Origin: Bacteroidales bacterium | GTDB lineage: Bacteria > Bacteroidota > Bacteroidia > Bacteroidales > P3 | Assembly (NCBI GenBank): GCA_030523765.1 | Contig: JAUNHX010000023.1 | Location: 1 to 35,379 of the forward strand | Length of the DNA stretch: 35,379 nucleotides | Reading direction: 5' to 3' | Shown here: positions 7,632 through 17,303 of the stretch, in pieces | Numbering within the stretch: position 1 is the first letter of the stretch | Layout: the number at the start of each line of letters is the position of its first letter | Notes under the pieces: generated by a model | What the model was told of the DNA's origin: nothing | Seen by the model: the letters and a program-made list of their open reading frames with translations, nothing else | Databases searched by the model: none | Made by a program: the position numbers and the translations under genes

Positions 7632-7661
7632 ACTTTTGGTTGCTTTTTTGCAACCAAAAGT
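7632..7661 (+). other. Perfect 12-bp hairpin in the leader of the small exported protein gene
   Basis: ACTTTTGGTTGC, a loop of six T, then GCAACCAAAAGT. It lies between the predicted promoter and the ATG at 7689. It could be an attenuator, an mRNA-stabilising leader or a protein-binding site. No T-run follows the stem, so it is not an obvious intrinsic terminator. Confidence 0.6.
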
Positions 7662-7688
7662 GTTATGTATGAATAAAATAGAAATGGT

Positions 7689-7892
7689 ATGAAGGATACT
7701 AAAAAAATTGTAAAGATGTTTTCTGTCGGTCTGTTGGTGGCTGGATTGATGGGTATATGCTGCACTACTACATCCTGCAAGTCGTCCGACAATATGTATG
7801 CCAACAAGACAAAATCATCGAAGGTGGTTAACAAAAACTACAAAGTATATGGCAACAACAAGAAGAATGGGTCGACCTATCGTACCTACTAG
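7689..7892 (+). CDS. Small exported, cysteine-containing protein of unknown function
   Basis: A 67-residue basic protein with an N-terminal export signal (about residues 6-24) ending in GICCTTTSCKSS. This could be a lipoprotein signal, although none of the cysteines has a textbook lipobox. The mature part is short, hydrophilic and rich in Lys, Asn, Ser and Tyr. No family is recognised. Support for it being real comes from its signal peptide, a promoter-like element and a structured leader upstream. It is followed 67 bases later by the thioredoxin-fold gene. Confidence 0.65.
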   Translation: MKDTKKIVKMFSVGLLVAGLMGICCTTTSCKSSDNMYANKTKSSKVVNKNYKVYGNNKKNGSTYRTY

Positions 7893-7959
7893 TCTTCTTC
7901 TTTGCCTATCCATCCTGTTTGCCAACGAACAAAAAGCACTTGTCGTTTCAACCCGTAAA

Positions 7960-8940
7960 ATGATGGGACCCATTGTTCGTTGTCTTTTCTTTTTGTTTTT
8001 TTTATTATTAGTGGCTCCTTCCCTTGGGGCGCAAAATCTTCATTTGCGAGTGGAAACGCCCAAGGAACTTTCTACCCCGCCGATGCTTTATCTCTATGAT
8101 CAGGGTGAGGAACCTCGAATTATGGAGCCAACATCGAAGAACGATTCGGTGTTCCGCTATGCTACCACCATCACCCATCCCGTTTTTGCTTATCTGAAGC
8201 ACAGCACGCTACCAGGCCAACTACCCCTCTTTCTTGAGCCTGGAGTGGTTCGAGTAACGCTTAATCTATCTGATTTGCAGCGTTCTGCCGTTCATGGTTC
8301 TCAAACTACTACACAATTCCGTTATGCTTTAGAGATATGCCGCCAAAGTGAAGATCCCTCCACGTTATATCCCTGTTTGGAGAATCAAGTCAACACCAAT
8401 CCCACTTCTATTTGGGCTCCTTATATCCTTTATAACCACTTAATGATGCTCCCTTGCAGTCGTCAGCAGCAGCTCCTTGACCGTTTTAGTGGCGAAGCAC
8501 TTTCAGTACCGCAGTATAAAATGATACAGCATCGAATTGACCAATTACGCAAGGTGGACAACGGTAACAAGATGCCTGATTTCCGATACCACGATACCTT
8601 GAATACTGAACTCTCCTTCCATCTTTTGTTGCAACCCAACGTTTATCATGTGTTTTGCTTTGGCGCTACATGGTGTGAACATTGCCCCACAGTAGTAGCC
8701 GAAATCGATCACGCTGCGAGCCGTTACCAAAACAGCGAAAACACCGTATTGGTACATTCAATCGATACCGACCGCGAGGAAGAGGGATGGGATAGTCCTA
8801 TGATGCAGCAGTTGGCTATCTCTTATTTGCCACAAATCATGATTGTTAGTCCCGATGGTATCATTGTTCGTCGCGATCTGCGTAGTTGGGAGGTGGGCAA
8901 TGTGCTCGATAGCCTCTTTCTTGCGCAACAGCACCCTTAA
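7960..8940 (+). CDS. Exported thioredoxin-fold protein
   Basis: A periplasmic redox-type protein of 327 residues. I chose the ATG at 7960 (7963 is an alternative) because it begins a clear signal peptide (CLFFLFFLLLVAPSLGAQ); the frame is open upstream to 7798 but that part overlaps the preceding gene and looks non-coding. The N-terminal half is a beta-rich region like those found before thioredoxin domains in Bacteroidota proteins. The C-terminal half has the active site as FGATWCEHCPTV (CxxC) and a cis-proline loop near YLPQIMI. It probably reduces or isomerises disulfides of envelope proteins; the partner is unknown. manA begins 37 bases later. Confidence 0.82.
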   Translation: MMGPIVRCLFFLFFLLLVAPSLGAQNLHLRVETPKELSTPPMLYLYDQGEEPRIMEPTSKNDSVFRYATTITHPVFAYLKHSTLPGQLPLFLEPGVVRVTLNLSDLQRSAVHGSQTTTQFRYALEICRQSEDPSTLYPCLENQVNTNPTSIWAPYILYNHLMMLPCSRQQQLLDRFSGEALSVPQYKMIQHRIDQLRKVDNGNKMPDFRYHDTLNTELSFHLLLQPNVYHVFCFGATWCEHCPTVVAEIDHAASRYQNSENTVLVHSIDTDREEEGWDSPMMQQLAISYLPQIMIVSPDGIIVRRDLRSWEVGNVLDSLFLAQQHP

Positions 8941-8977
8941 AACCCCGCTTTGTTGAAACATTAAAACCTACAATAAC

Positions 8978-10042
8978 ATGGACACCAACCTTTATCCTTT
9001 GAAATTTATGCCTCTCTTCAAAAACAAAATATGGGGAGGCAACCGTATAAAAGAACTGGGATTCGATTACGATCCGCTGCCTAACTGTGGCGAGATGTGG
9101 GTCCTTTCGGCTGTTCCGGGCAACGAGTCGGTGGTTAGCAACGGATTCTTGGCCGAAAATACACTCGATGAGGTACTCGAAATATATATGGGCGAGCTAG
9201 TAGGCGAACGGAACTATGAGCGTTTTGGAAACCAATTTCCGCTGCTTATTAAGATTATTGATGCTAACGACAAACTCTCTATTCAGGTTCACCCCGATGA
9301 TAAATTAGCACAGGAGCGGGGTATGGATAACGGAAAAACGGAGATGTGGTATATTATCGATGCTGAGAAGGGATCCGAGATTGTGGATGGTTTTGATATG
9401 GAACTTACGACCGAAGATTATAAGAAAGTGGTCGAATTAGGTCGTCTTGAAAAAGTTCTTCATGTTGAGCATCCCGAGCCAGGCGATGTCTTCTTTATCC
9501 CTGCGGGTCGTGTTCATGCTTTGGGTAGCGGGCTCCTGCTTGCTGAGATCCAACAGAGTAGCGATTGCACCTACCGCATCTACGACTACAACCGTCCTGG
9601 CGATGATGGTAAACTGCGTCAATTACATACTGCTGAAGCGCTAGCTGCTATCGATTTCAGTCAGCTTAAGGATGGGAAGACACACTATCGGCAGCAGGTT
9701 AATGCTACCAACAATTTGGTTGAGTGCCCCTATTTTACCACCAACCTCATCCCGCTCAATAAGCCTATGCGCAAAGATTTCTCGCAGTTAGATTCCTTTG
9801 TGATCTATCTTTGTACTCAGGGTATCTGTGCTGTTAAGACAATGGATCAGATTACTCCTCTTCATGCGGGTGAATGTGTACTTGTTCCTGCTACCGCTCA
9901 AATAGTGGAGCTCTTCAGTCAGGGTACCGCTCAGCTACTGGAGGTATATATTGATCCTGAACAATACAAGGGTGAATATACTCACGCCAACGACAACGAT
10001 TGGGTGGCCCATTTTATTGGTGATCCCGATAAGGTTGAGTAG
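8978..10042 (+). CDS. manA: Mannose-6-phosphate isomerase, class I
   Basis: Zinc-dependent cupin enzyme interconverting fructose-6-phosphate and mannose-6-phosphate, the entry to GDP-mannose synthesis or mannose catabolism. Conserved features include the IQVHPDDKLA zinc-site region near residue 105, PGDVFFIPAGRVHALG near 170 and the active-site stretch IQQSSDCTYRIYDYNR near 200. At 354 residues it is typical of the shorter class I form. The ATG at 8978 gives the standard N-terminus. It works upstream of the guanylyltransferase at 1128-2201, although the two genes are 7 kb apart on opposite strands. A strong hairpin follows at 10109-10136. Confidence 0.93.
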   Translation: MDTNLYPLKFMPLFKNKIWGGNRIKELGFDYDPLPNCGEMWVLSAVPGNESVVSNGFLAENTLDEVLEIYMGELVGERNYERFGNQFPLLIKIIDANDKLSIQVHPDDKLAQERGMDNGKTEMWYIIDAEKGSEIVDGFDMELTTEDYKKVVELGRLEKVLHVEHPEPGDVFFIPAGRVHALGSGLLLAEIQQSSDCTYRIYDYNRPGDDGKLRQLHTAEALAAIDFSQLKDGKTHYRQQVNATNNLVECPYFTTNLIPLNKPMRKDFSQLDSFVIYLCTQGICAVKTMDQITPLHAGECVLVPATAQIVELFSQGTAQLLEVYIDPEQYKGEYTHANDNDWVAHFIGDPDKVE

Positions 10043-10108
10043 TTTTTCTGCATAGCAGTGCAGTTCTGCGCTGCCTCTTCTTGGACATATCGTATACGTA
10101 TAAAGATA

Positions 10109-10136
10109 AACGACACCCCTTTTGGGGGGTGTCGTT
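10109..10136. terminator. Bidirectional terminator between manA and the DUF362 gene
   Basis: AACGACACCCC and GGGGTGTCGTT form a perfect 11-bp GC-rich stem around a short TTTTGG loop, midway between two convergent genes. Confidence 0.75.
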
Positions 10137-10172
10137 AAGAGTATGTATTGAGAGTGACGTATTTTTGCTTTG

Positions 10173-11168
10173 CTAGTCGACGTAGATCAATTTGTATACC
10201 TTGCTACCCAAACCGATGTTTTCAGCATAATCAATAATATGTGTACCGTGTTGTTTCTTGATCCGATCGAACATGGGTTGTGGGTCGTTTTGCTCGTCGG
10301 AGGTTATGTTGAATAGCAGATCCAAACAAGCCTTATCGAGAGCCACAGGGTCGGTCGATGCCAATATTCCTATATCTTGAATCTTCGGAGCTTCAGGACT
10401 ATCATCGCAATCGCAGTCGATCGACATATTATTCATAATATTAATATAAACAATCTTCTCGCCAAAATAATTATGTACAGCTTGTGCAGCAGCAGCCATA
10501 CTCTCCAAGAAACCATCTTGATCCTCTATGTGGTTCCAGCAACTGTCTACATGCTGTGTATATCCAGCCGAATGGATGTAGGCTTTGCCTTGCGAGGAGG
10601 CTACACCGATGCTCTGGTTTTTCAGTACGCCTCCAAAACCACCCATAGCGTGCCCTTTGAAATGAGCTAACGATATCATATAGTTGTAGTTCTTAAGGTG
10701 CGACCCTACAATATCAAAAGCTATATGCTTGGTGTCTTGAACGGGAATATGGATGGTATCCTCTTCGTCCATGATATCTACTGGGGCAATTTTATCAAAA
10801 CCATGAGCCCGAATGGTTTTCCAGTGAGCTTCGTTTGTAGCACGACTTCCGCCATAGGCAGTGTTGCATTCCACAATAGTGCCGTTTACGTGACGTACTA
10901 AATCGCCTATCAGTTCAGGCTTAAGATAGTTGTTACCTCCCATCTCGCCTGTGCTTATCTTTACAGCTACCCTATCGTTCGATGCAGGGAGCACTCCCAT
11001 CGCATCGTAAATCTTTACAAGACTTTCAGCATTGATGTTGCGGGTCATATATACTATAACAGTATCCACTTGTTTGGCTTCGGCCACCTCCTGTGAATCT
11101 GATTTCGAATGGCATCCTATGAGCATTAGCGTTGTTGCTAAAACCCACAAAAGGTGATATTTCATCAT
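10173..11168 (-). CDS. DUF362 family lipoprotein
   Basis: A 331-residue protein of the DUF362 family, exported as a lipoprotein (lipobox LMLIGC, Cys19). Members of this family are often linked to iron-sulfur proteins, but this copy lacks a ferredoxin domain. Typical features are FKGHAMGGFGGVLKNQSIG near residue 175 and DPVALDKACLDL near 280. A CDCDD cluster near residue 255 could bind a metal. The function of the family is unsettled. It is flanked by a bidirectional terminator and by the end of the MBOAT operon, so it appears to be transcribed alone. Start chosen as the first Met of the signal peptide. Confidence 0.85.
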   Translation of the reverse strand: MMKYHLLWVLATTLMLIGCHSKSDSQEVAEAKQVDTVIVYMTRNINAESLVKIYDAMGVLPASNDRVAVKISTGEMGGNNYLKPELIGDLVRHVNGTIVECNTAYGGSRATNEAHWKTIRAHGFDKIAPVDIMDEEDTIHIPVQDTKHIAFDIVGSHLKNYNYMISLAHFKGHAMGGFGGVLKNQSIGVASSQGKAYIHSAGYTQHVDSCWNHIEDQDGFLESMAAAAQAVHNYFGEKIVYINIMNNMSIDCDCDDSPEAPKIQDIGILASTDPVALDKACLDLLFNITSDEQNDPQPMFDRIKKQHGTHIIDYAENIGLGSKVYKLIYVD

Positions 11169-11240
11169 TAATTTAATTTATATTATTATACTCAAATACC
11201 TCCTTTAGTACATTTTATTCCACTTTTATTGCAAATTAAG

Positions 11241-11269
11241 ATGAATATCGAGGATTTCTCGACATTCAT
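11241..11269 (-). terminator. Terminator of the seven-gene envelope run
   Basis: ATGAATATCGAG and CTCGACATTCAT form an 11-bp stem with one mismatch, about 48 bases past the MBOAT stop on the minus strand. Confidence 0.5.
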
Positions 11270-11316
11270 TAATGCTGTTTTTCTAGGAATTGAGTAAGAC
11301 TTAGGTACCTTTTGTG

Positions 11317-13308
11317 TTAGAATTGGAAGTAGATGAAAGGCTGTAGATCGGCTGTTATGAATTGGTATACAATAAACACTGCTACTACGACAGCGATAGC
11401 CATCAACCATAGTGGCATACAGGCAAACCAAAGACGATAGCGGCGTTTGAAATGTTCTGGTAACCAGTGGATTATCATTCCAATTACAAAGAGGATAAAA
11501 ACACTACTGTAGTTGCTCAGTATGGCTGGTATTTGCGAAAAATCCCACGCTAGGCCCATCTGATTGACCATCGCTTTGGCTGTGGTCCAAGCTACGTGGT
11601 TGGCTTCGGCAGGGTCAAGATTGGAACCCGAACGGAAGAAGAGTCGGGTGAAGGTGATGAAGGTAAAAGTCATAGCAATATTCCAAACCATTACGATAGG
11701 ATTTGATTGCCCTGTGTCGCTTTTGCGACTTATTTTACCTAATGGTGTCAGTTTGATTATCTCTATAATCACTGTTCCTATGAAGAAGATTCCTGCCCAA
11801 ACCACGAAGACGTTTAGTGCGGGGATGTTGGGCCAAATTAGTTTAGAAGCCACCAATAATCCCGTTACTATCGTTACTGTAATCATACGGCTCCAAAAAC
11901 CGAACCGTTTCCAATATTTGTAGGTAAAGATTCCCATACCATTGAGTCCACCCCAGGTAATGAAGTTGAAACTTGCTCCGTGCCACAATCCGCCCACAAG
12001 CATAGTGTCAAGATTGTTGATGTTGGTATTGAAGTCTTTGCGATGTTTTGGAAATAAGATATAGTCGGCTAGCAGCAAGGTGATAACAAAACTTACGGCT
12101 AGGGTAACCCATCGTGTTTGAGCTAGAAGGGCAATAATAACGAGAGTGCCTCCAAGAATAAGATAAGAGGTAATGGTAGCGTTGCGATTGCCTCCAATGG
12201 GGATATAGAGATAATCTTTCAGCCAGTTGGAGAGCGACATATGCCACCGCTTCCAGAATCCAGCAGGATTGGTTGCTTTATAGGGGGAATTAAAGTTTTT
12301 GGGAAGATAAAAGCCCATCAGCATAGCTACTCCGATGGCTATATCGGTGTAGCCCGAAAAATCGGCATATACTTGAAGCGAATAGATGAAAAGAGCGCTA
12401 AGGTTTTCGAAAGGGGTATAGAGTGCTGGATTGTCGAATACGCGATCAACAAAATTGACAGCTAGATAGTCGCTTAAAATGATCTTCTTCATCAATCCGT
12501 TCAGAATCCAAAATACTCCAATACCGAATTGTCGGCGCCCAAGGAAATAGGGCTTGTATAGTTGAGGTATAAACTGATCGGCACGCACAATAGGTCCTGC
12601 CACCAATTGCGGGAAGAATGTGGTATAGAAACCAAAATCGAGAATATTGGAAGCGTGGCGTACCTTTTCACGATGTACATCAACAATATAACTGATGTTC
12701 TGGAAGGTGAAGAACGAAATGCCTACGGGCAACAAGATACGGCTGGCATCGAAATGATCGCTAGCCGTTAGTTGATTGGCCCAAAGGGCTAAGTGGTTAA
12801 CTACATGATGGTTGGTGTGGAATATAGTGTTGAAGATATCGGTAAAGAAGTAGGCGTATTTAAAGTAGCACAACACCGCTAGGTTGATGATGATACCTAT
12901 AATCATCCAGGTTTTGCGTTTTCGGTTGAGTCGTCGGTTAAGGGCTACAGCGGCTGGATTGGCGGCCTCATCACCATCGGCGAGTACTACCCGCTTGTCG
13001 GCCAATCTATCCATCAGTATACCCAGTAGATATCCCGTAAGGGTAGAGAAAACTAGCAGCAGAACGAAGGTGCCTGATGTTTTGTAATAGAAAAAGGTAC
13101 TTACAAAGAAGAGGTAGGTGTTGCGCCATACTTGTTTGCCCTGCTTGTCGTTGCGCCGTTTGGCTAAAAGCGTTACGATGATACAGAAGAACACGTATAC
13201 TAATAGGAAGAAAGCCCAGAAGTTGAACTGGGTGAACAGTAGTGGGTGTTCCTGATCAAACGATAACAGATCAGAGAGGTAAGTTAGTAGAGCGTTGCTA
13301 GTTGTCAT
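11317..13308 (-). CDS. MBOAT family O-acyltransferase
   Basis: Integral membrane acyltransferase (AlgI/DltB/PatA type) that passes acyl groups across the inner membrane for transfer to a surface polymer. It has roughly a dozen membrane segments over 663 residues, longer than the usual ~470-520 because of an extended N-terminal segment and an extra C-terminal helical stretch. The near-invariant histidines are His356 in WKRWHMSLS and His443 in GGLWHGASFNF. It is last in the run: it starts 5 bases after one SGNH hydrolase, with a second SGNH gene just before. This matches the AlgI-AlgJ/AlgX and PatA-PatB arrangement, in which the SGNH partner completes acetyl transfer in the periplasm. The acceptor glycan is not identifiable. 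Confidence 0.92.
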   Translation of the reverse strand: MTTSNALLTYLSDLLSFDQEHPLLFTQFNFWAFFLLVYVFFCIIVTLLAKRRNDKQGKQVWRNTYLFFVSTFFYYKTSGTFVLLLVFSTLTGYLLGILMDRLADKRVVLADGDEAANPAAVALNRRLNRKRKTWMIIGIIINLAVLCYFKYAYFFTDIFNTIFHTNHHVVNHLALWANQLTASDHFDASRILLPVGISFFTFQNISYIVDVHREKVRHASNILDFGFYTTFFPQLVAGPIVRADQFIPQLYKPYFLGRRQFGIGVFWILNGLMKKIILSDYLAVNFVDRVFDNPALYTPFENLSALFIYSLQVYADFSGYTDIAIGVAMLMGFYLPKNFNSPYKATNPAGFWKRWHMSLSNWLKDYLYIPIGGNRNATITSYLILGGTLVIIALLAQTRWVTLAVSFVITLLLADYILFPKHRKDFNTNINNLDTMLVGGLWHGASFNFITWGGLNGMGIFTYKYWKRFGFWSRMITVTIVTGLLVASKLIWPNIPALNVFVVWAGIFFIGTVIIEIIKLTPLGKISRKSDTGQSNPIVMVWNIAMTFTFITFTRLFFRSGSNLDPAEANHVAWTTAKAMVNQMGLAWDFSQIPAILSNYSSVFILFVIGMIIHWLPEHFKRRYRLWFACMPLWLMAIAVVVAVFIVYQFITADLQPFIYFQF

Positions 13309-13313
13309 TGGTT

Positions 13314-14720
13314 TTATCTGTTTGCATTAGGATGGTAGGACGCAGAATTTACCTTTAACTGTTTGGGGTTGGAGGATTTAGGGATAAAGGGATTCATAGG
13401 ATTGAAAGGATGGGAGTCATCGTAGCGTTGTAGCGTTTCAAAGAGAGCGTTGGTAAAAAGGTTACCAATCAGTTGATAGCCCATATTGGTAAAATGAACC
13501 CGATCGTTTTGTGCTAGTTTTGCTATTCTCCATTGATTCATAGATCGGAGGCCTCCCATCACTTCAAACTGATCCCATACAGCACCGCCATTGGCGTCAG
13601 CTAAACGATAAAATACTTGTCGAGCTAGCTCACCGTTAGTGTTGACGGAGTATTGTCCCCGTTTGATGCGACGATAGCTGTCGTTGTTGGTTATAAATAT
13701 AAAGGTGGCGTTAGGATTAACACTACGTATGGTATCGATGAGTTGCTGATATTGTTGGCGGAAGGTAAGGGTGTCGAACGAACGACTTGCAGCATCGTTG
13801 ATGCCTATACCGAAAATAACGAGATCGGGATTGATCAACGTTAAGTCTTCCGAAAAATCGGGGCAGCGCAGATAGTCGTTAAGTGATGCTCCGTTTACTC
13901 CAATACTGTGGTAACTGAATCCTGGTTGGGGATTGGTAAGCATTACGCCAGTAAGGGCAAATGATTGTCCTGCGGTACAAGGTAATACGATAATAAACGA
14001 ATCGGTTGGGGCAGCTAAGTGGTAATAGTAGCGGTGATGGATGCTATCTATACGCGAAGGTATTTGCTGTCCTCCTCGAAGCTCGATGAGGGGAGTGACA
14101 CCTCCTCGACTATGACCCAGTATAACCACCTGGTCGGTAGCGTAGTGGAGATCTTCATCTTTCAGGCGGATGCCTATAGTAGCTACACTGTCGACTGCAG
14201 TAACGGCAATTCCACAAAGACCTAGTTGCTCTTGTGGCTCCTTGTAAACACAGCGAGTAAGGTCGAGGTAGTGGCTGCGACGAACACTATAGTCGTAAGG
14301 ATTGTTGCATTTGCGTGCAGCAGAATAGGGGAAGAGCATTCCGCGACTAGCTATCAAATCGGGATAGGCATGCAGTATGTTGTATCGAATGGTGTGGGGA
14401 AGAGTGCCACCCTGAACGTGCGAACTGCCTATATGCATAATATTTATATGTCCTTGATGGGTGTGAGTAAGTCTCTGCCATTGGGCACACAATCGGTTTA
14501 TTTGACTGCTGTCGTGTCCAATATAAAGGTGGTTTTTATCGTATTGGATAAAAGCATAAGTGGTGTCGACAACGATAGGTTTCAGAGCACTTTGCTGGTG
14601 TGGACGCTTGGGATTGACGGGATAGAAAGCACTCATTATCATCCATCCTCCGATGGAGCCGACCACAAACAGAATAGTAGCTAAGATGATATGGTGTTTA
14701 TTGGAACGCATAGACTTCAA
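13314..14720 (-). CDS. SGNH/GDSL hydrolase-type protein (second of pair)
   Basis: A membrane-anchored periplasmic protein (signal anchor near residues 10-33) of the SGNH superfamily, 468 residues. The blocks are visible: nucleophile Ser100 in MHIGSSHVQ, block III in FGIGINDAAS, and the Asp-His pair in DRVHFTNMG (Asp406, His409). In MBOAT operons such proteins act as the periplasmic O-acetyltransferase or esterase. Its C-terminal 60 residues are Pro/Asn/Ser-rich and look unstructured. It lies 2 bases after the first SGNH gene and 5 bases before the MBOAT gene, so co-translation is near certain. Transferase versus esterase cannot be told from sequence. Confidence 0.85.
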   Translation of the reverse strand: MKSMRSNKHHIILATILFVVGSIGGWMIMSAFYPVNPKRPHQQSALKPIVVDTTYAFIQYDKNHLYIGHDSSQINRLCAQWQRLTHTHQGHINIMHIGSSHVQGGTLPHTIRYNILHAYPDLIASRGMLFPYSAARKCNNPYDYSVRRSHYLDLTRCVYKEPQEQLGLCGIAVTAVDSVATIGIRLKDEDLHYATDQVVILGHSRGGVTPLIELRGGQQIPSRIDSIHHRYYYHLAAPTDSFIIVLPCTAGQSFALTGVMLTNPQPGFSYHSIGVNGASLNDYLRCPDFSEDLTLINPDLVIFGIGINDAASRSFDTLTFRQQYQQLIDTIRSVNPNATFIFITNNDSYRRIKRGQYSVNTNGELARQVFYRLADANGGAVWDQFEVMGGLRSMNQWRIAKLAQNDRVHFTNMGYQLIGNLFTNALFETLQRYDDSHPFNPMNPFIPKSSNPKQLKVNSASYHPNANR

Positions 14721-14722
14721 TA

Positions 14723-16237
14723 TTAATCGTTATTTACTTTTTTCTCTTGTTCTTGGGCTAAAGTGCGTTGAAGAGAATCTTGCATCAGTAGAATAGAGTC
14801 GAAATGGTATTGCTTGTTCCATATCGAGTCAAATTGGGTTGAGGGTATCCTGCGGCGCAGTTGGTAGAAAGCATACATTCGGTGAAAGGCTTCAACGAAA
14901 CGATCGCCCATTATTTTAACTCCTTTGGTTGAGAAGTGAATATAGTCGGTATTGGCAAGTCCGTTATCTACCCAAGCCTTCATAGTATTGTAACCTCCCA
15001 TAGCATCGTAAATGCTCCAATAAGCTATGTCGTTGCGTAGGGCCCACTCTCTTAAACTGTCAACGATGATGGGCATTGAGGGATAAGATCTGATTTCACC
15101 ATCAATGGTAGTGCTCATATCGCTCGGACCCACAAAGAGGAATTTGGCTGTAGGACAAACCTTGCGTAGATGTTTTATTTGTTGAGTGAGGCTATTGCAG
15201 TAAGAGTTTAAGCTTTTCCCAGGACGAAGATAAGGCACCGAGTTACCTCCAAATTGAAGAATGATAAGTGCCACATCCATCTCGGCATAGGCGGCCTCCA
15301 ACTGATCGGCATTGATGAGAGAGAACTGTTGTCCCGAACAGCCTCGCATAGCTATGTTATCAACAGCTACTCCAGGCCCATCATCGACCATAATTCCGTA
15401 AATATCGCCTTGTCCTTGAAGACTATAGTGGATCGAAGAAACCGATTGGGGGAGCGTCCATCGTAGGGTATGAACACCAGATTCGGCATACGACTGTGCT
15501 TCACGGAAATCAATCTCTTTGCTGCTAATAGTAGCATTCATAACTCCATTTCGGTTGTTGAAAAGGAGTGTGATAGTAGAGAATTGTTTGCAGCGATCGT
15601 CCACCTTCCCATCTTTCGAAGCGTTGACTCCACCATTGGCTCCTCCCGATAGTGACCAGCAATGAGCCATAGGTCCATAGTTGCCGTTGGCCGAATGGGT
15701 CTCTTCATCGAGAATAAACGACGACTGATGAGATAGACTGCCCGAGCAGTACTGCGTAATAGTTTGTGATCCTACCACTGGACGGATGCAGAGCAATCCA
15801 GGACCACCACCACCAAAGGTTTGTTGCATATATGCTCGTAGTTGTGGCGTCATTCTATCCATCTCTATCTGTGAGTCACCATAATGGAGAATACGAACAG
15901 TGCGTCCTTCCCCTTTTGCTTTTTCCAGTTGCTCGAACAAGTCGTCAAAGTAAGTAGGGTCGTTGTTAGGGAGAGAAAAACGGAGATCGCTGCTATCAAG
16001 ATAAGCCCGATAGTAATCTACCGAATCACGCATGCTAAGCAACTGTCTACCTTGTTCTTCTTGCTGTAATAGCGCCTCAATATCGATAGGTTCCTCCTTA
16101 ACGAGGATCTTCATTAGGGATGGGAACCTGAGGGTGATATTGCCAACAGTAATGCCTTCAGCAGGGTAAAAGATCGAGAGTAGCGCTAATAGGGCTATGG
16201 TGATAGCTGTGAACAGTAAAACCTTAATTGATTTCAA
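14723..16237 (-). CDS. SGNH/GDSL hydrolase-type protein (first of pair)
   Basis: A 504-residue inner-membrane-anchored periplasmic protein (hydrophobic segment about residues 5-25) with SGNH motifs: Ser122 in LHYGDSQIE, LQFGGNSVPY for block III, and DYIHFSTKG (Asp431, His434). An insert of about 200 residues between the first two blocks may form a carbohydrate-binding beta domain, as in some acetyltransferase partners of MBOAT proteins. The tail (MQDSLQRTLAQEQEKK) is helical. It starts 4 bases after the lpxD stop. Having two related SGNH proteins beside one MBOAT suggests division of labour such as carrier loading versus transfer; this is inference. Confidence 0.85.
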   Translation of the reverse strand: MKSIKVLLFTAITIALLALLSIFYPAEGITVGNITLRFPSLMKILVKEEPIDIEALLQQEEQGRQLLSMRDSVDYYRAYLDSSDLRFSLPNNDPTYFDDLFEQLEKAKGEGRTVRILHYGDSQIEMDRMTPQLRAYMQQTFGGGGPGLLCIRPVVGSQTITQYCSGSLSHQSSFILDEETHSANGNYGPMAHCWSLSGGANGGVNASKDGKVDDRCKQFSTITLLFNNRNGVMNATISSKEIDFREAQSYAESGVHTLRWTLPQSVSSIHYSLQGQGDIYGIMVDDGPGVAVDNIAMRGCSGQQFSLINADQLEAAYAEMDVALIILQFGGNSVPYLRPGKSLNSYCNSLTQQIKHLRKVCPTAKFLFVGPSDMSTTIDGEIRSYPSMPIIVDSLREWALRNDIAYWSIYDAMGGYNTMKAWVDNGLANTDYIHFSTKGVKIMGDRFVEAFHRMYAFYQLRRRIPSTQFDSIWNKQYHFDSILLMQDSLQRTLAQEQEKKVNND

Positions 16238-16241
16238 CGTT

Positions 16242-17273
16242 TCAGCCTTTCAGTTCTTTTATTTGTTTTTCCAATTCTTCGATTCGTGCCACCAACCGTT
16301 CCATATTGCGGGTATAGATATAGTTGCGACGCTGTTTGTGGGCTTCTACAGCTGGGCTTCCCAGTATTGTCTGGTCGCTCTTGATGTTGTTAGTGATGCC
16401 ACTTTGTGCTGCCACAATTACACGGTCGCCCACTTCGATATGGCCCACAATACCTACCTGACCAGCCAATACGCAGTTGCTTCCTATTTTTCCGCTGCCA
16501 GCAATACCACTTTGGGCTGCCATAGCGGTATTGGTTCCTATCTGTACATTGTGTGCAATTTGGCAAAGATTGTCGATCTTAACCCCACGATGGATAATGG
16601 TGCTACCCATTGTGGCACGATCTATAGTTGTGTTGGCACCAATCTCCACATCATCCTCGATAACCACATTGCCAATTTGGTCGATTTTATCATAGCTCCC
16701 ATCTTCTCGAGGGGCAAAACCGAATCCATCGGCTCCAATCACAGCACCCGCATGGAGAATGCAACGCTGACCTATCACAGTATAATGGTAAAGACGTACT
16801 CCAGCAAAGAGGGTAGTGTTGTCGCTGATGGTACTGTTGTCGCCAATATAAACGTGGGGGTATATCTTCACGTTATTGCCAATCTTCACGTTTTCACCTA
16901 TGTAGGCAAAGGGGCCTACGTAACAGTCGTTGCCTATAGTGGCGCTATCCGAGATATAGGCTTCGGGAGCGATGCCTTTTTTGTCTAATTGGGCTGAGTT
17001 GTAGGCCTTGAGCAAAGTGGCAAACGATAGGTAGGGGTTTTCAACTCTTACCAACGTAGCGTTGATAGGATGTTCAGCCTCAAAGTTGTTGGCTACAATG
17101 ACTACTGATGCCTGGGTGCTATATATATAGTGGGTGTATTTGGGGTTGGCTAAGAAGGAGATACCTCCAGGTTGTCCTTCTTCAATTTTACAAAGTTGCC
17201 ATACTTCAGCATTGGCATCACCTTCAACGGTGCCTTGCAGAAGGTCTGCTATTTGTTGGGCGGTATATTTCAT
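16242..17273 (-). CDS. lpxD: UDP-3-O-acylglucosamine N-acyltransferase
   Basis: Adds the second hydroxyacyl chain to UDP-3-O-acyl-glucosamine in lipid A synthesis, using acyl-ACP in the cytoplasm. The N-terminal uridine-binding domain (about residues 1-100) is followed by a left-handed beta helix built of many hexapeptide repeats (for example [13 protein letters not shown]). The catalytic region [13 protein letters not shown] is near residue 175, and a C-terminal helix ends in [12 protein letters not shown]. The length of 343 residues is standard. Many Bacteroidota keep lpxD next to lpxC-fabZ; here it sits between an HhH gene and the acyltransferase module, 30 bases after the former. Confidence 0.95.
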   Translation of the reverse strand: MKYTAQQIADLLQGTVEGDANAEVWQLCKIEEGQPGGISFLANPKYTHYIYSTQASVVIVANNFEAEHPINATLVRVENPYLSFATLLKAYNSAQLDKKGIAPEAYISDSATIGNDCYVGPFAYIGENVKIGNNVKIYPHVYIGDNSTISDNTTLFAGVRLYHYTVIGQRCILHAGAVIGADGFGFAPREDGSYDKIDQIGNVVIEDDVEIGANTTIDRATMGSTIIHRGVKIDNLCQIAHNVQIGTNTAMAAQSGIAGSGKIGSNCVLAGQVGIVGHIEVGDRVIVAAQSGITNNIKSDQTILGSPAVEAHKQRRNYIYTRNMERLVARIEELEKQIKELKG

Positions 17274-17303
17274 ATTTGTTTTTATTTTTCCCTAATTATG
17301 ATA

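Noticed and set aside
7798-7959. N-terminal extension of the thioredoxin-fold gene
   Set aside because: The signal peptide begins at 7960; the upstream part overlaps the small exported protein gene in another frame.
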